From positions 14,728,501 to 14,792,500 of the forward strand of contig NC_091112.1 in assembly GCF_024713975.1 (NCBI RefSeq): 64,000 nucleotides of DNA, in the 5' to 3' direction. The number at the start of each line of letters is the position of its first letter. Position 1 is the first letter of the stretch. The notes below the pieces were generated by a model. It saw only the letters and a program-made list of their open reading frames with translations, made no database searches and had not been told where the DNA came from. Origin of the DNA: Paralichthys olivaceus (taxonomy: Eukaryota; Chordata; Actinopteri; Pleuronectiformes; Paralichthyidae). Made by a program: the position numbers and the translations under genes. Shown here piece by piece: positions 11,735-26,100 of this stretch.

Positions 11735-14432
11735 TCTTGATACAGCTAGTTTTCATTGACCACTTGGCCAAGAATTCCGTTACTGCAGGATTTTCTCAGC
11801 ACAAAAACATTGGTTCTATACACATGACAACATTTTGTGGACTTTTTGTAAATACCTCATCTCTAAACCCAAGCTGAGATACCCTGGTGTCAAATCTCGC
11901 TCCAGAGAAGAGACGCTACATTTCTGGCATGCTGAGAAGAGCTCCCTGTGACTGGTAAATTGACTTTAGATCGAGTGTTCCTTTGAAACCAAGAAACACC
12001 TGTTTATTCTCACTCTCCAGACCTGATTTGTAAAACGACCGCAGGCTTGGATTGTTAATTATTTCGGGAACAAAGTGTTTTTCTCTCCATCGTTTCTGCC
12101 TCAAGGTTGAGCCTCTGTGGATCCTTTTTGTGAAGCAAGTTTGGGAAACATCCAACAGCACAGTCTTGTTTTTAAAGATCATTAAAAGCAGGTGTCCTTC
12201 AGAATCAACAGGATGTGGCCACGGGGAGGAAGTCTGCCATTGCCACTCACGTCCTATAACAACCGGCGACACCTCTGTCCCGTGCAGATGCCTCACTTAT
12301 TTTAAGCTTCCCCAAGACTACAGTGAATCTCTCTGTGAGAGTCAGCTCCACGTTTTGAAACCGGCTCATCAGTATCTGAGGAATTCTCTTTTTTAAAGCT
12401 GCAACTTTAAAGCCAATAAACCGCGGTGGCCTGTGCCCCTGTGCTGCTTTAAGGTTTCCTGTTCAGCAGCAGTGGCTGTTATAGCTGTGATGCCCAGAGA
12501 TCTCCAGCTGTGTCCTGCTTTATTCACTTCCCTCTCTTTGCTTTAGCCTTGCTGTTGTTTGTTCTTCTCCTGGCCATATACTTTGAGACTCACAGGTTTA
12601 TTTGCTGTTAAACTGCCATGGCTTCTTTTATCTGATATATAATGTCAGTAATAACTGCTCTTTTTCTGACGTCAGCACTGTTCTGTTTGCCTTTTCACAG
12701 ACTGTCACAGCTGATGAACATCTGACTTCTCTCTCTCTCTCTTTCTGTGTCTATCTCTCTCCAGCCTGCTATCTCTGGCAGTCCTTGGTTTCACTATGTG
12801 GGCGATGGGCAAACGCACTGTTTCAGTGGTGCTCTGAACAATTGGCCTCCGGCAAAATCAAATGTACACTTGCACACAAATAGAGCATCACTGCACACAC
12901 CCCTCAATGCCAGGTTAACGTGTGTGTGTGTGTGTCAGGGGGCTTTATTCCTTGAAGATGTTTTATCAGCAGCCTGGTGGCAGGAGATCAGCCTTAACAT
13001 TCAGCTTCACTGACTAGATGCCCTGCTGACAGATACATCCTTCAGAGCACAGGCCTACCATATCCTACAGGACTACATAGATTGAATAAAAGTCTCAGGA
13101 ACCAAGTGTAATGAGACGGATGGGCTGCATCATAGAAACCAACACACTTTGATCAACCAATAATCCTTGCTCTCTATCACATTGATCACAAGACTGAAAG
13201 TTTATAACCATGAGAGGCTGCTATGCTCTGTATTTCCACAAACGTTTCTGTTATATGGATGAAAAACAGCCTGAACATAGTTTAAACTAATGGAACTTGC
13301 ACTGTTTCTTAGATAAGAAGCCACTTTTACAGAAAGAGAGGACACAAACTACAAAGTCATCTTCAAGAAAAAAGTCAGAAGTCAGATCTTGTGAATATGG
13401 CTGTTAAAGTGTATGGACATTTCATTTATTGAGTCATATTTGAATCAATAGCTTTGTGATGTCTGACAGTTTATTTTTATTCTGTATATTTAAAACCAGG
13501 GGGCGAGATAGACCAACATTTCTTGAGGTTTCCTGCAGAGGCCTTCATGTCAGTTGTGATAAGACATTCTTCTAAACTCAATGGAAACTTCCTGTCCAGC
13601 AACTATTAGGCAAAGTTGGCAACTAGCTCACAAAGAATGCAGCTACACACATTCCTCTGAGTTAACAAGAATACTGATGCTGCTCGCTGTCAGCTGTGTC
13701 TGCTAACAAGCGTTTAACCTGGACGTACTGTACGCTGGCGGCTGTGTCAGCTTGTTTTTCTGTCCCTTTATTGAGGAAAAAGTGATTGAAGCAGCTTAAC
13801 GCACAGTTGGGAGCCGCTATAATCCAACGACTACACTATATTTCAGAGGATAATACTCTGGTTTATTTGTTGCAGTAATTTCTTTTTTTTGGTCACTCAG
13901 GGGCAGAAGGAAAAAAGCTGACATGGCAAACATGTAAGGAAACAGTTGCTTATTCACACATGTAGAAAAGTGTTTCCTGAGGAAGATGCTCCACCATGTT
14001 CACACCCAGAGTACAAAGGGTTTTAAAAGCTTTTAAGCTGATGCCATGAAAGCTACTGGACTGAACCATGTCACTGCAATTCTGCTTAACAACAAGCTGA
14101 AACTATAAATCTCTATGGGTCCGTCCATTGCTAAACACAACCCCTGTCAGACTGTCATGTTGTTTACCATTGTCAGTTATTAAATCGCTAGAAATATCTA
14201 AGCAAATGAAAAAATCTACCTCTTATAAATGTCTGTCTGTATGTGGAAGGCCAGCTCATGAGCCTTTCATCTAATCAGCTTCACTCTTCACAAATGTTTT
14301 CTTAATGGCCCGAGGAAGTGCAGTGATGAATTTGGTGTGATTTGGACAAACGTTCAATATTAATACAAATATAAACTACAGCAGGGGTCATATCATACTA
14401 CACTAGTCAGAACAAATGCGAGTAAGGTTTGA

Positions 14433-14667
14433 GTAAATGGTAAATGGTCTGTATTTATATAGAGCTTTTCTAGTTTTGCCTAGCTTCTCAAAGTGCTTTA
14501 CAGAATAGCTTTTCCTATCTATGGGCTACACTGTCTCTATCACACATCGCTCACAAGGACACTTCGGCACCTGGAATGGAAGGAAGGGCCCAGGGATCAA
14601 ACCACCAACCAACCAGGAGACTGGTTAGTGGATGACCCGCTCTACCCCCTGATGGACAGCCGCTCCT
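14433..14667 (+). mobile_element. Dispersed repeat family 2 (TAAATGGTCTGTATTTATATAG type)
   Basis: It begins GTAAATGGTAAATGGTCTG, followed by TATTTATATAGAGCTTTTCTAG and CAAAGTGCTTTACAG. The right half has GGACACTTCGGCACCTGGAA, GGGATCAAACCACCAACC and GATGACCCGCTCTACCCCC. I recognise this as a very common teleost dispersed repeat; the GATCAAACC...GCTCTACC part is tRNA-promoter-like but I would not call it a tRNA gene. It lies in the abhd5-snrk spacer. The middle section is deleted compared with the 26866 copy. Confidence 0.7.
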
Positions 14668-15659
14668 GTAACACACTGACCAGCCAGAGTCAGATGATGT
14701 GTCTGCTGCTGTGAGCGTGCTGTGTGTAGTGGTATATGTGATGGTTCCCTGCAGGACTGATCTCCTCTGAACCACATCTACTGGAACAACTATAATCTGA
14801 TCTCACAGGGCGGCCTACACCTAGTCACATCCTTGTCACATATATTAGGTGGATTGTGGGTAGATGGGAGGATCTGATTCCAGCCTGTGCCTCGGTTGCA
14901 CATGACTCCCTCTCTGACGCCCTGTTCTCAGTGATTCATTCATTTTTTGGAAACCACCACAACCTTGTCACCAGTTCGCTTTGTGTGTTGGTCATCTTAC
15001 ACGGCCTATGAGCCCCTGTCTGTGCACTTCCATCACTTGTGTGTGTGAGCCCATGTGAGCGCACCCACTGTGGGTCACATGAGTTCATGCATCAACCCTA
15101 GAGCTGATCTGGTCTGATCTGATTTCCTCCCAGCTGGCTGATGTGGAACAGTAGCCCAGATGTTGCAGAGATTACAACTCCCTGCAGCCTTTCAGGGGAG
15201 GAGCTATGAGACCATTCAGGAAAATAAACACAATGGGAGCGCTTGTTCTGCACACAGACCCGCTCAATCACGTCTCATCTACAGAAATAATCCTCACTTT
15301 AAAATACCCCAGTTTTCTGTTTACAGATATCACAGATGACAAACAAAAATCTCTGATGACACCATCAGACAGATTTTCCATGTGAGGGTCATAGTCAGGA
15401 TTTTAGAAAGACTGTTGTTTGAGTTTAAATGGTTTTATTAAATTTATGACCTCAGACATGCTCAATGCTCCTTACTGGCATGGTCAGAGAATGCAATGAA
15501 AGATAAATAAAAGTTTTAATTAATTAAAATCCTTTTTTAATCACTCAGACTGGAGATATGGCTGCACAAGCAATAATACTTTTCTAAAACTGCCTCACTT
15601 CCATGCCTCTTAACATGTGCACAGACCTATTACAAGGTGGGTCGGTATAATAAAAATGG

Positions 15660-17125
15660 AGGTGCACTGCATTCACATCATTTTATTTTAATAGATCTCT
15701 ATCATATACAGTACATACAGTACAATATGCTCAAGACAAATTTTATGGCACATCCATTTTTTTGTTGTACATTTTGCAGTCGCTGGTATTGCTGTGAGGC
15801 TACAGTAAAGTGACCGTTTGAATCTGTTGCTTAGGTAGATACAGCAGGTGGCTTGACCTCGGTGGGTTTAAGAATAAGGTTGCTACAGCAAAAACACATG
15901 CACTGTCGAGTTATATATGCCACTAAGGTGGGGTCACACATCCAGTTACACAGAGCGATACTTGGAGAGATGGTGCAGTTGTGTTCTGTTGACGCCCCTG
16001 TGTTGTTACGGTTAGGTCTCGGCGTACGCTACAACAGTGGCTACCGTGATCCTGGAAAGCTACGGGATGTACAAGGTTTGGGTTACACCCAGCAATTAGC
16101 CTAATCCTACCACTGATCATGATCTGAGGGCCAACTGGATTTAAAGAGCTGCCACTACACGTGTAATAGTTTACTAAGGTGTCAATTTTAAATCCGTGTA
16201 ATGTTTTTTTTTCAGCTATCAAATATGTTTTAAGCAGTAGGCTAAACCGAAACCTTGTATATCCAGTAGGGGTGAAGGTTAATGGTGTTTTCAAGGATCT
16301 AGTATTCAGGTTTCTACTGCAATACAACTTCACAGTCAATACTACAGGTACAGAGTACTGCTAGGAGGTTATTAACATATGTACAACCTCTGCTGTGTGA
16401 CTGCAGAGACTTGACACGTGAGTGTGCGCTTTCTTTCTGCCGAGCACGTTCGAGATAGAAAAATAAAACAGTGATACGTTACAAAATACTGTGTGCCGCC
16501 ATCTTACTGAAGTGCTGCTGTCCGTTTTCACCCTGTTGTTTGTCCTCATCGGAATGAAAACACAGTCATAACTTAATTCTTTCAGTCGGAATTACAAAAC
16601 AAATCTGGTAAAATGATTGTCTCAAAATATAATTTAAAAAATTACGTTAAAAAAACAGCGTCAAAGTACAACAAAAGACGATATGTAACATGACACTAAA
16701 AAGTCACCAGCTTTCCCTTTTTATCAGCTTATCAGAGTGATGTAAGTGTGAATGTCGTGTGCGTACAGTATATAAGTGTGTGAGAACAGAGATGTGAGCA
16801 GCTTCCCTATCCAGTTTTAATGTCTCCTATTTAAACACCAGCAGCATAAAATGTCCCCTCAGTGTCTCGTTAAATCTGCCTAAAGTGCTTCACATACTTG
16901 GCTGGCACCCAGTCTCCTCCATGGAGACTTTTTTGTGTCTCTAAATGTGCAAGGTTGGCTTTTGGACTTTCTCCCAGTCGTCCACCGCAAGTGTTAAACA
17001 AAGGGAATTGGCGATAAATGTATAAATAACGTTAAGTCGTGAGCCAGTGCTGACATGACTGAAACAAAAGCAGGATGTACGTGGAGTGCGGAGGTGCAGC
17101 AGCTGAGGGAGTGCCTGTCCCCACT
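15660..17125 (-). other. snrk: Probable snrk 3'UTR with candidate poly(A) signal
   Basis: Downstream of the snrk stop codon (17128-17126) no further coding exon is visible. The minus strand is AT-rich, with a candidate AATAAA (TTTATT on the plus strand, 15682-15687) about 1.4 kb after the stop. A further minus-strand AATAAA near 15430 is an alternative. The 3' boundary is therefore a guess. Confidence 0.4.
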
Positions 17126-20100
17126 CTAGATGACCTGGCAGCAGCTGTGTGGGGTAGGGGTGCAGAGCAGACCCTCCTTGGGACTCCGGTGGATGTTGAC
17201 GGACAGAGTCTTGTCGCTCAGAGGCATCTGCAGCACGCGGTTCTTCATGTTCCTGTGGTTCTCCCTGGCCAGGTCCAGCTCTCCCAGCCTCAGGGTGCCC
17301 GAGCAGGGGCCCTCCAGCAGTGGGTCTGCCAACACGTCTCCCAGCGGCGGCTGTTGGTAGAGGTTCCCTCTGGGTGAGGGGCCACCCAGGAGCGAGACCT
17401 TATCCAGGCTACCAGTGGAGCCACCCATGCACATCCTCCACATGGGACGATCCTGGTTTTCTCCCCCAACACCTCCTGCACTGACACCGCCAACAACACC
17501 TCCTCCCCCAGTTAGATTATGGAACTGAGAGCTTAGACACAGGCTCATCAGCTTAAGGCTTTCCACCAAGCCGCTGGGGGCTTTGGCTGTGCCTTTGCTT
17601 TGGCCTGAACCTGATCCAGGACTGGCACAGTTGGAGGGACTGCCCTGCCCTGTCCCCCTTCTCTCTCTACCCTCTTTCCTCGCTTCTCTGTCATGCCCAT
17701 GTCCGCCTACAGTTGCCGTGTCCACTATGTGGTGAGTGTCTGTATCTTCATCACTTGTCTCTGAGCAGGGGGTGAAAGTGGCAACCGGTGCCATTACAGT
17801 TTTGGGTGAGGACATGATTGTTGATGGCGATGATATTCGAGAGTTCAGACTAAGGCTGAGGCTAGGTTTAGGCAGTCCGAGTCCCTGCAGTTTTCTTCCC
17901 TCCTCCTCCTCCTCCTCCTCTTCCTCATCTTCTTTAACCTCCTCGTGGATCTGGTTCAGGACCGGAGCGCTCATACGCGATGCAAGACGGTTACCAGAGG
18001 ACGCAGATGAAGAGGAGGCTTTGGTGCGAAGCACCACCTGAGCAGGCAGTGCAGAGGGGGATTTGTCCTCCTCCCTGTCTTCCTCCTCATCCTCTTCTAC
18101 GCTAAAAAGACTGGGGCTGCGGGGTTTACAAGGGCCCGCTGAGGTCAGAGAGCCCAGCCTGATGGGGTTGGAGTGGGGCTTTGCCAGAGGCCTGAGCCCT
18201 CTCTCTGGGTTCTGTCGTGCAGGCTGCTGCTGACTGAATGCATGGGCGTGGATGTCCTGCCGCTGGCTGAGGTCCAGCAGAGCAGTTTTGGGCCTGGGGC
18301 CTTTGTGGAGGCTCTCAGCACTACGAGCCGGGGACTGTGGCCCCCCAGGGTGGGAGATAGACGGACCCCCTAAGCCATCACTGACATCCTGGTGAACATC
18401 CACTCTTGTGGGCCAGGACTGCCTATTGGGTGTTAAACACAGAAAACATAATAAAGCTAAATTAGCCACACTATCAGCTGTATTTATGTTTGTTCAGATT
18501 TTAAGGGTGGCTCCAGGATTCCAGGAATCTTTATGCTAAATTAAGCCAACAAACATATTTCAAATTTTTCATCTAACAAACACAATTAATATTTTTTGAT
18601 GAAAATGTTAAGCTATTTCTTTCACTAACAGCAAAATAAACATATATGTACATTAATGTAGTCTACATTAGAAGAGGAATATTATATGAAAACACTGTTT
18701 CTTATTCATCTATCCACTATCCATCCTTCATTACAGGAAACTTGAGACAAATGAGTTGATCACGTTACACTCTGACATTTACACACTTTCAGTGGACGAC
18801 TGTAGATGCAGAGGGTGAGAAAATGATCTGCATCAGTTGTTTCAAAGCTGCAAATTTGACCAATGAATTTACATGAGTTTGCATGAATTTTATTTTGTAA
18901 CTGCTGGGCTAATTAATGGGCCAGTCCTGCTTGTTGTGTAGCACGTGATGCAAAAGAGAGGAAGTAAGATGTGTTGCAGATAGTGAAAGTCATTTAATTA
19001 TATTTTGAGATGTGCTGTAGTTTAGAATTAATTTCTTCACAGCTATCTGATTAGTCTTTTTTGTTTCTGAAAAGAAACTCTAAAAATAAAGCTGCGTTGC
19101 TGCTAATTCAAACAAGTTTAGGGCTCAGAATGCTGTCATTCAATATAATATGGACATAATATAATATGGACATTTGCTGTCTTGTCTCAAGATATTGTTT
19201 TGATATTTGTACTCAGTCGATTTACAGCCCCCTCTCTTCAATTCTGAGTCTGGCCTTCATTCTCTGCAGAGAATGGCAGAAAGCTCCATCTGTCCATCTG
19301 CTGTCAAACCTGCGTTTTAGGAGATTGATGGTACACAGCATTGCAGCGACAGCACTCTGTCAATAAACAATACATGTTTGTGTGTGTGCTTGTATTTCTA
19401 TTTTTGTATGAGTGAAGACATTGAGGGTTAACGCTTGAACCACAGTGTGCAGATCACGGCGGCTGTGTCTTTGATCTGCTGCGTCTCGTATGTCTACTGT
19501 ATTTCCTTGAATGTAAGTTGAGCTACGTCCTCATCTAAAGGCCAGGACACTTCAGTATGAAGCCGTGCATCTTCCTATCCTGCAATAACAATTTGTTGAA
19601 ACAAATAAATGGAACAGAAACAGTGCTTTTGCTTTTACAAGAAGTATAGCAGATGTGCTTGTGACATTGAAACTGTGGTGACAGATCATTTTCACTAACT
19701 ATTTTGCTGTGAACCACGCGCAGCAGATGGGGAAAATAGGCGAGACCCCGACTCTCAGCAGCGCCGCTCACACAGGCAGTGTGAACGCTCTAACCTGATA
19801 ACATGGCCTCCATAATGAAACTTTCCATGACACACTCACGCATCCAATTGGCCCCAGAATTAAGAGGTTTGAGAGTTTGAGGGTTACAATAATAGTAGAA
19901 TGTTTGAATTAGAGCAAACGTTGGGCTAAGTCATTAGGTTATGGCTGAGGTTAGCGTAGGAGGTTAGAGAACACAGAAGTACCAGTGTGTGTATGTACCT
20001 GAACTGGGCTTTGCTGGGGCTGGGTGATCGTGTCTGACTGTGTTGCTCCTTCTCTTGCCTCTCCCTCAACATCCTCTCGGCCAGCAGGAAGTAAGTAGCT

Positions 20101-23100
20101 GTGATGTGGTTGTACTGATTTGACTCCAGAGCCCTGAAATCATTGGAGAGAGAGAGAAATCGTTTAAAGTTTTAAAACACTCACACAGACATACGCACGC
20201 ATGAGCGCACGCATGAGCGCACGCATGAGCGCACACACACACAAACATTCAAACAGATCAGCACCAAATGTTGACCTTGAGTTAAAAGGAAGTGACAGGG
20301 TGTAGATTTAATTTTACATGGCAACCACTCCGGACAGATTGCCAGCTTGTATGGCAATGAAACTGTTCATGACATTCAATTAAACGTTATTTAGGCTACT
20401 GAGCCATGATACATTTTAGAGACTATATAGGAGAGAATAGTTGGAAGTTAATTTATGAATGTATTGTGCGATAGAGGGAAACATACTCAGTTATGGTGTC
20501 GCGGTCTGCGATACTGCCAAGCACCATGCGTTGAATGATGGAGCCGTGCTCCTCTTCCGACAGGCTGCGATGGGACACCAGAGGAGTGGACAGCTTGGTG
20601 GCAGGAGAGGGGTCGACACCTTGGAGCCATTCGTGGGCCTCTATCTGCTCTAGGGTCGCTCGTTTCTTGGGGTCCCTCTGCAGCATATGGCCTATAAGAC
20701 TGAAGGGAGTCACAGCAGAGATTAATATTATAGACAAACTGAAGAAACATCAAGTCTATACAAAATATATCAGTACTCAGCAGCTTAAATACAAAATACT
20801 GTTATTATTAGTCGTTGCTTTGATACAAAAACAGTGAACAGTGAACCCTCTTATAGGATAATCAATTTAAATAAAAAGAAAAAAAATTTAAATAAAGTGT
20901 ATTATAACAGAATGATGTCCAAAGCTTCAGCTATTCAAAATGTATTCAGCACCTATTTCTCCCCGCTCTGCTTTGATGCGTCGTTAAACCCTCACAATGT
21001 TAAAAATAGAGGGCCGATTTTAAAGGGTGCATTAGATACACTTAACGCAGCACTGCATCTACGGTGGCGCGGCTGACTGCAGCACTGAGTGAAAGCAGGA
21101 CGAGGAGCGGCAGAGGAGGAGAGGCCTTGCTTCCTTTTTCTTCACACATCTACAAACATGAAATATGCAGCACCTGCAAAGTTCTCTGTCCATCTGCGCA
21201 GGGATGCGTGTGTGCGTGTTACTCACTCTCTGCATGCATGGGAGATGTGCGGAGGCACTGTGTATTTACAGTCCATGATCATAGTGAGCGTCTCGCTGTC
21301 GTTAGCCTCCTGGAAGGGGGGCTGACCACAGACCAGCATGAACAGGATCACCCCCAGACTCCATATATCTGCAAAGACACAGACAGTTTTTGTTTATTCA
21401 ATAAAATCCTCACGTTCAAATAATGTTTTTTTAAAGGAAGGGAGGCACAGAGATGATAAAAGCGAGGATGACAGACCAACAGAGTAAAGCACGTATGTCC
21501 TTTCTGCTTAGTGACCTAGATAGAAAAAACAAGAGCCGTCTCCCCCAGAGTTCAAATGAAGCATGAATCAAATTCAATCTGAGCCATTTCCATAAATATG
21601 TACTAGCTTAGGACGCATCTGTCTAACTGCCTGCAGCCAGCATCACATAGACACATGTGCACTCCCACACAGACACACAGGCCTAAAGAAAGTGGGCTTC
21701 CGTGTTCATCCCTCACAGCCTACAAATGCTAATTTGTTCTCTTTGCCCGATTAACCATGTCAAAGAGCGACTTTTTGCCCTGGACTTTCACCCCCAGCAT
21801 TAGACATCAGGATGGTCCACTGACACACATTCTGCACTCATGTGCTGAGGACAAGCAGAGAGACAGGGCTGGAAACGCACAGTGCTGCAGTTCACTGTTT
21901 CTTTGAGAAAAACGTTCTTCCCCTTGTGTTTCAGCAAAAGTCAGCTGATTTACGGAGTGCTACTTATGTACAAAATATAACAAATCTAAATATAAAACAC
22001 AAAAATAGCTGCCAGCAACTAGAGGCTAATGAGAGTGGTGATAATAAACTAAAACTTAAAGCTGTAGCCCAAAAGGGATGATTGTAAACTGTAGAGCTGG
22101 TAAATGTTTAATCTCTATAAACACATTCTACCTGTGAATATACAGAATCCGTTGGCGAGGGACAAGATTTTAGGGCTGGTTGTTTCTGTTTCTAGTTTTA
22201 CCAGTCATGTTTGAACAGGCCTATTGCCCACAAATTAAGTTTGTGTGAAGACATAAGAGACGGAACACACTGACTGAAATTCATCTGTAAATAGAGATTA
22301 TTACCCCTAGTGATTCTGACTGTGTTGAGTCTTGGCCCAGATATTCGCTGTCTACATCTAAAACCCCAAAATGTTGGCCGGTGCCCCCAGAGGATGATTC
22401 ATCATCAGACTATAGCTGATGGGCTCCACACTTCGGTATTAATGATCTCTGCTGTATCACAACCAGACACCTCTTTAACATTATCATTGATAATTGTAAA
22501 TCTTGATTCGCGTTAATCTTTCAGTTACTTTTGTGGGCGTTTCTGGCGTTTTGATACAGCTGCTGTTTCTTTCTTTTCTCAGATGGCAAATTGTGTATAT
22601 TATAACTTGTAGTTTTTCAATTAATGAAGCCTGTCCATTTATTGAATCTAAAAGTGCAAACTCCAGTTATACATCTAAATATGAAGACACAAACAAAACT
22701 GATTGATTATTACCTGAGCAGACCCTGTGCTCATTGACCTTCAGTTTGTCTTTTTTAAGTCTTATTCTACATAAAAGGTGGTAAACCCAGCCGGAGTGGG
22801 TTTGTCTGTCCCTGATGATTTACCTCATATTGCATGAGTTTGCCAGGAAACACTGGAGATTTCAATCTGGTAAAGTAAAAGTGCCAGTTTACTGTGGGTG
22901 GTGAGTATTTATTGCTGTGAGGCTGTGAAGCAGCGTTTCATAGTGCTGATGGAGGCAGCAAACACTGCTGCAGTCCCCACCACCATCTTACCCCTAGCCA
23001 ACGTATCCTAGCAACCATGACCCTGCTCCCTCATTACTTGCGTCAGCAATCCGCCAAACTTCCTTCCTCGATAACTTTATTTATAAACCAGATGGCTGAC

Positions 23101-26100
23101 ACATGGATAGCACCATTCACATCACTGCACATTACCATCACTTGGGCTAATGACGCTGGCTACTGAGTGTTGACAGCTGTGAGTGTAAACATCCCTTTTT
23201 GCTGCCCTGCATTATACTGCGACCCTTATTGCCTCCCTGAGATAACCAACAGGTTCAGTGGGGTGGGTTCAGCATCATAATGCAACAACAAATACCCTCC
23301 CCTTGTGCTCGGTCATTATGCACAAATATGCTCTGAATTATGCATTGATAAGCTCAGGATGTGTTGCGAGTTGTTTTTTGGGTGCAGCGTGTGTTTGAAG
23401 AGGAAGCATGAATCTATATTTAACTTTCTATTTACTGGGAACAAAAAAGGATAGCCCACGCTGCATAGCATCAAAAGCACAGTCCGGCATCTTTTCAGAG
23501 CTTTAATTAGTCCATCATCTGCTCCCAAAAAATGCACAAACATGTTTGCACTGAGTTAAATCTGTGATTTATTTTATTTATTCATTTTGCAAGAAAAGAA
23601 CATTTCCTCCACAGACTTTTGTGTGGTTATTCTGTCTTTTAAGCAATTATTTCATCCTAGTCTCCACTGGAAATGATTGAGCGTAATAGGATCCTAAACA
23701 CAACAATGGTACATCCTGAAGTGTGTCTGATTAGAGCTAAAATGTTCAGTTGATTAAATTATTATTTAGACAACTAATATGTTGAGCAACTATTTGATAT
23801 GTTATTTGTTGTTTGGATCAAGATATGTGCTGCTTCTGACCTCTCAGATGTACATTTCCATAGTCATTTGTTTTCTTATAGAGCTATACTTTATGACAGG
23901 ACCATACGTTTTACACTCATATTTTAATATTTTCATTCATCTTTTAGTTCATCTATTTATATTTTAGCTTGTTTTAGTATTTGGGATAACCTTTTGAATA
24001 CATATTTGGATTTTACTCACTTTAATGCATCTCTTCTATATTAGCTTTTTATCCTAATTTTTATCTTTCTAATTTTATTCTGCTCACTTTTCTTCTTTAA
24101 TTTTAATTTTAGTCTTAGTGTGATTAGAAATTATTATTCCTGTTCCGACTGAGTTTTTTTTTTGCTTTCTGGGTGTCCTTGTGAGTAAATGTGTGTGTGG
24201 AAATGTTTCACTGTTTTTGACATTTTATAGACAAGATTAAACAGAAGGAAAATGTATTTATGATTTAATTATTAAACAGATAATGAAAACAATCTGCTAT
24301 AGTCTCGATATCCAAGCATGTTGGAAAAGCATTTGAACTAATAAATAAAGGTACTCTTCTTTTTGCTGTCTTGCAGTTTTGAGTGTTCAGCTCCTGCTAA
24401 TTGGCTCCTTCTGTCTCCGTGTTGGTGCAACATACTCCTCTCTATTTTCGATCACTTTTCATCTCAAATTATTTCCAGCACTTCCTCTAAAGAGCAATAA
24501 ACTCCAGGCCTGAGTGGAGAGAGCCGAGCGAGGACAGCCTCTTTATCTCTGCGAAAAACTGCAGCGTCACCAGTAAAACTCAGCTCCCTCCACACTGTCA
24601 GCAGGTGCCTCGGTAGCAGAGTAATCCCAGGCCAGGTTACCTCAAAGCCCCGGACGCCAGGACTGTTGGCCTCCGTTCAGCCTGTATCACATCCAACTGC
24701 ACTGGTGATAGAATTGCACAATATTACATCCCAGCTAGGTGGATAATCCCCACAATCAAAACATCATCATCTCAGCTGAATGAACAACAGCGCACAGGGA
24801 GTATGAACACTCCAGAGGGCAGAACACTCACACACACACGTGCACTGAAAATATAGCACAAACATCTGATGTGTGTGTGTCAAATGCTCAGGTGACCTCA
24901 TGTATCCATCTATTCACAGCATCATACAAACGCACACACATGCAGTCACAAAACGGGGCTGTTATTACTCCCCTCATCTGCTTGGCACAAAAGAGAATGA
25001 GCGAAGGCAGACAGAAGAAAATAGCCACTGCAAATCCACTCAGTCAGAAAAATAGAAAGTGCTTTTCTCTGACGCAGTGGCCTCTGGGTAGACAGCGGGA
25101 CAACTGATGCTTTTTTTTTTTTTCTTCTAAGCTATGTCTGTTTTTCTCTTGACTATCACCTCACATTTATTTTTCCCTCTTTTATCCCCAATCTGCACTC
25201 TTCCATTTAAATTCTTTTCCATCAAATTTTAATTTAATATATAAGCTGCAGCTCAGGAAGTATTGGGACCGCTATTGATCTGAAAGGGGGGGCGAGGTAA
25301 CGGTGACTCAAGATGTGTGTGTGCTGGAAACACACAGAAAAAGAGAGTGCTGAGGAAATCAATTTTAGACAGATCAGTTCTCAGATTTGATTATACACAG
25401 AAAGGATAGGAGTGGTAATGAAAGTAAACTGCAGACAAGACATAACTGCAGGTGTATGACTGCAATTCTGTTGGATCATAGTCTCATTATCAAACTGACT
25501 GATACACTAACATGATGATCTTTGAACAGTTCTCTTGCTTTTATCAGCAGGCTGATAAAAGCTGTTAATGTGCCAAGTTCCCTGCAAGGTCCATCTGAAG
25601 TGCTGTAGGTTATAGAGCGGTTAACGTGTATGCAGAGCTATCAGTAGGTCATATTGGCAGAGTGTGTGTGAATGTGAAAGCAGAAGTTTATCAGGTTGAT
25701 ATCAGGTGGAGGACAGCGTGTACCATGTTCTGCTGCTGGGGGCATACTCTGGACTAAGGACTGAGAAGGTGTCCCATTTCTCTAAGGGTAAAAGCTGTAA
25801 TATTTCACGCACTTTGATAAAACAACAAAGATATCTCCCCGCTGTGTAGACCAGAAATCACTCTGTCACTTCTCCAGACTTACCCACAGCGGGAGCGTCG
25901 TACTCATCCCCCAGCAGTATTTCAGGAGCAGAGTAGGCCAGCGAACCACAGGAGGTGGTGAGTTTTTTCCCAGGGTGAAACCGGTTGCTGAAGCCAAAGT
26001 CGGTGAGCTTGACGACGCCTTGCTTCTCAAAGAACACCACGTTTTCCGGCTTCAGGTCCCTGTGCACAACGTGAAGCCGGTGACAGTAGGAGATGGCGTG

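Larger units (their letters stand above)
7975..15650. other. abhd5-snrk convergent spacer
   Basis: About 7.7 kb between two converging genes. I found no exon, tRNA or recognisable RNA gene. It holds the family 2 repeat at 14433 and a (TTGA)n tract; the remaining open frames (largest 126 codons, at 11916-12296 minus) look like chance. In human, ANO10 lies between SNRK and ABHD5; I saw none of its exons here. Confidence 0.6.

Noticed and set aside
14551..14667. tRNA gene suggested by GGGATCAAACC and GCTCTACC motifs
   Set aside because: No cloverleaf or acceptor stem could be formed; the motifs are part of the dispersed repeat family 2.
7975..15650. ano10 exons expected between abhd5 and snrk from human gene order
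   Set aside because: No translated segment in the region resembles anoctamin transmembrane sequence; the gene is absent or located elsewhere.
18423..18469. Extending the snrk last exon to an ATG at 18469
   Set aside because: The 15 extra codons are intronic: the acceptor CCCAATAG ends at 18423, and the frame joins exon 6 (phase 2) at 18422 to give the conserved [10 protein letters not shown].
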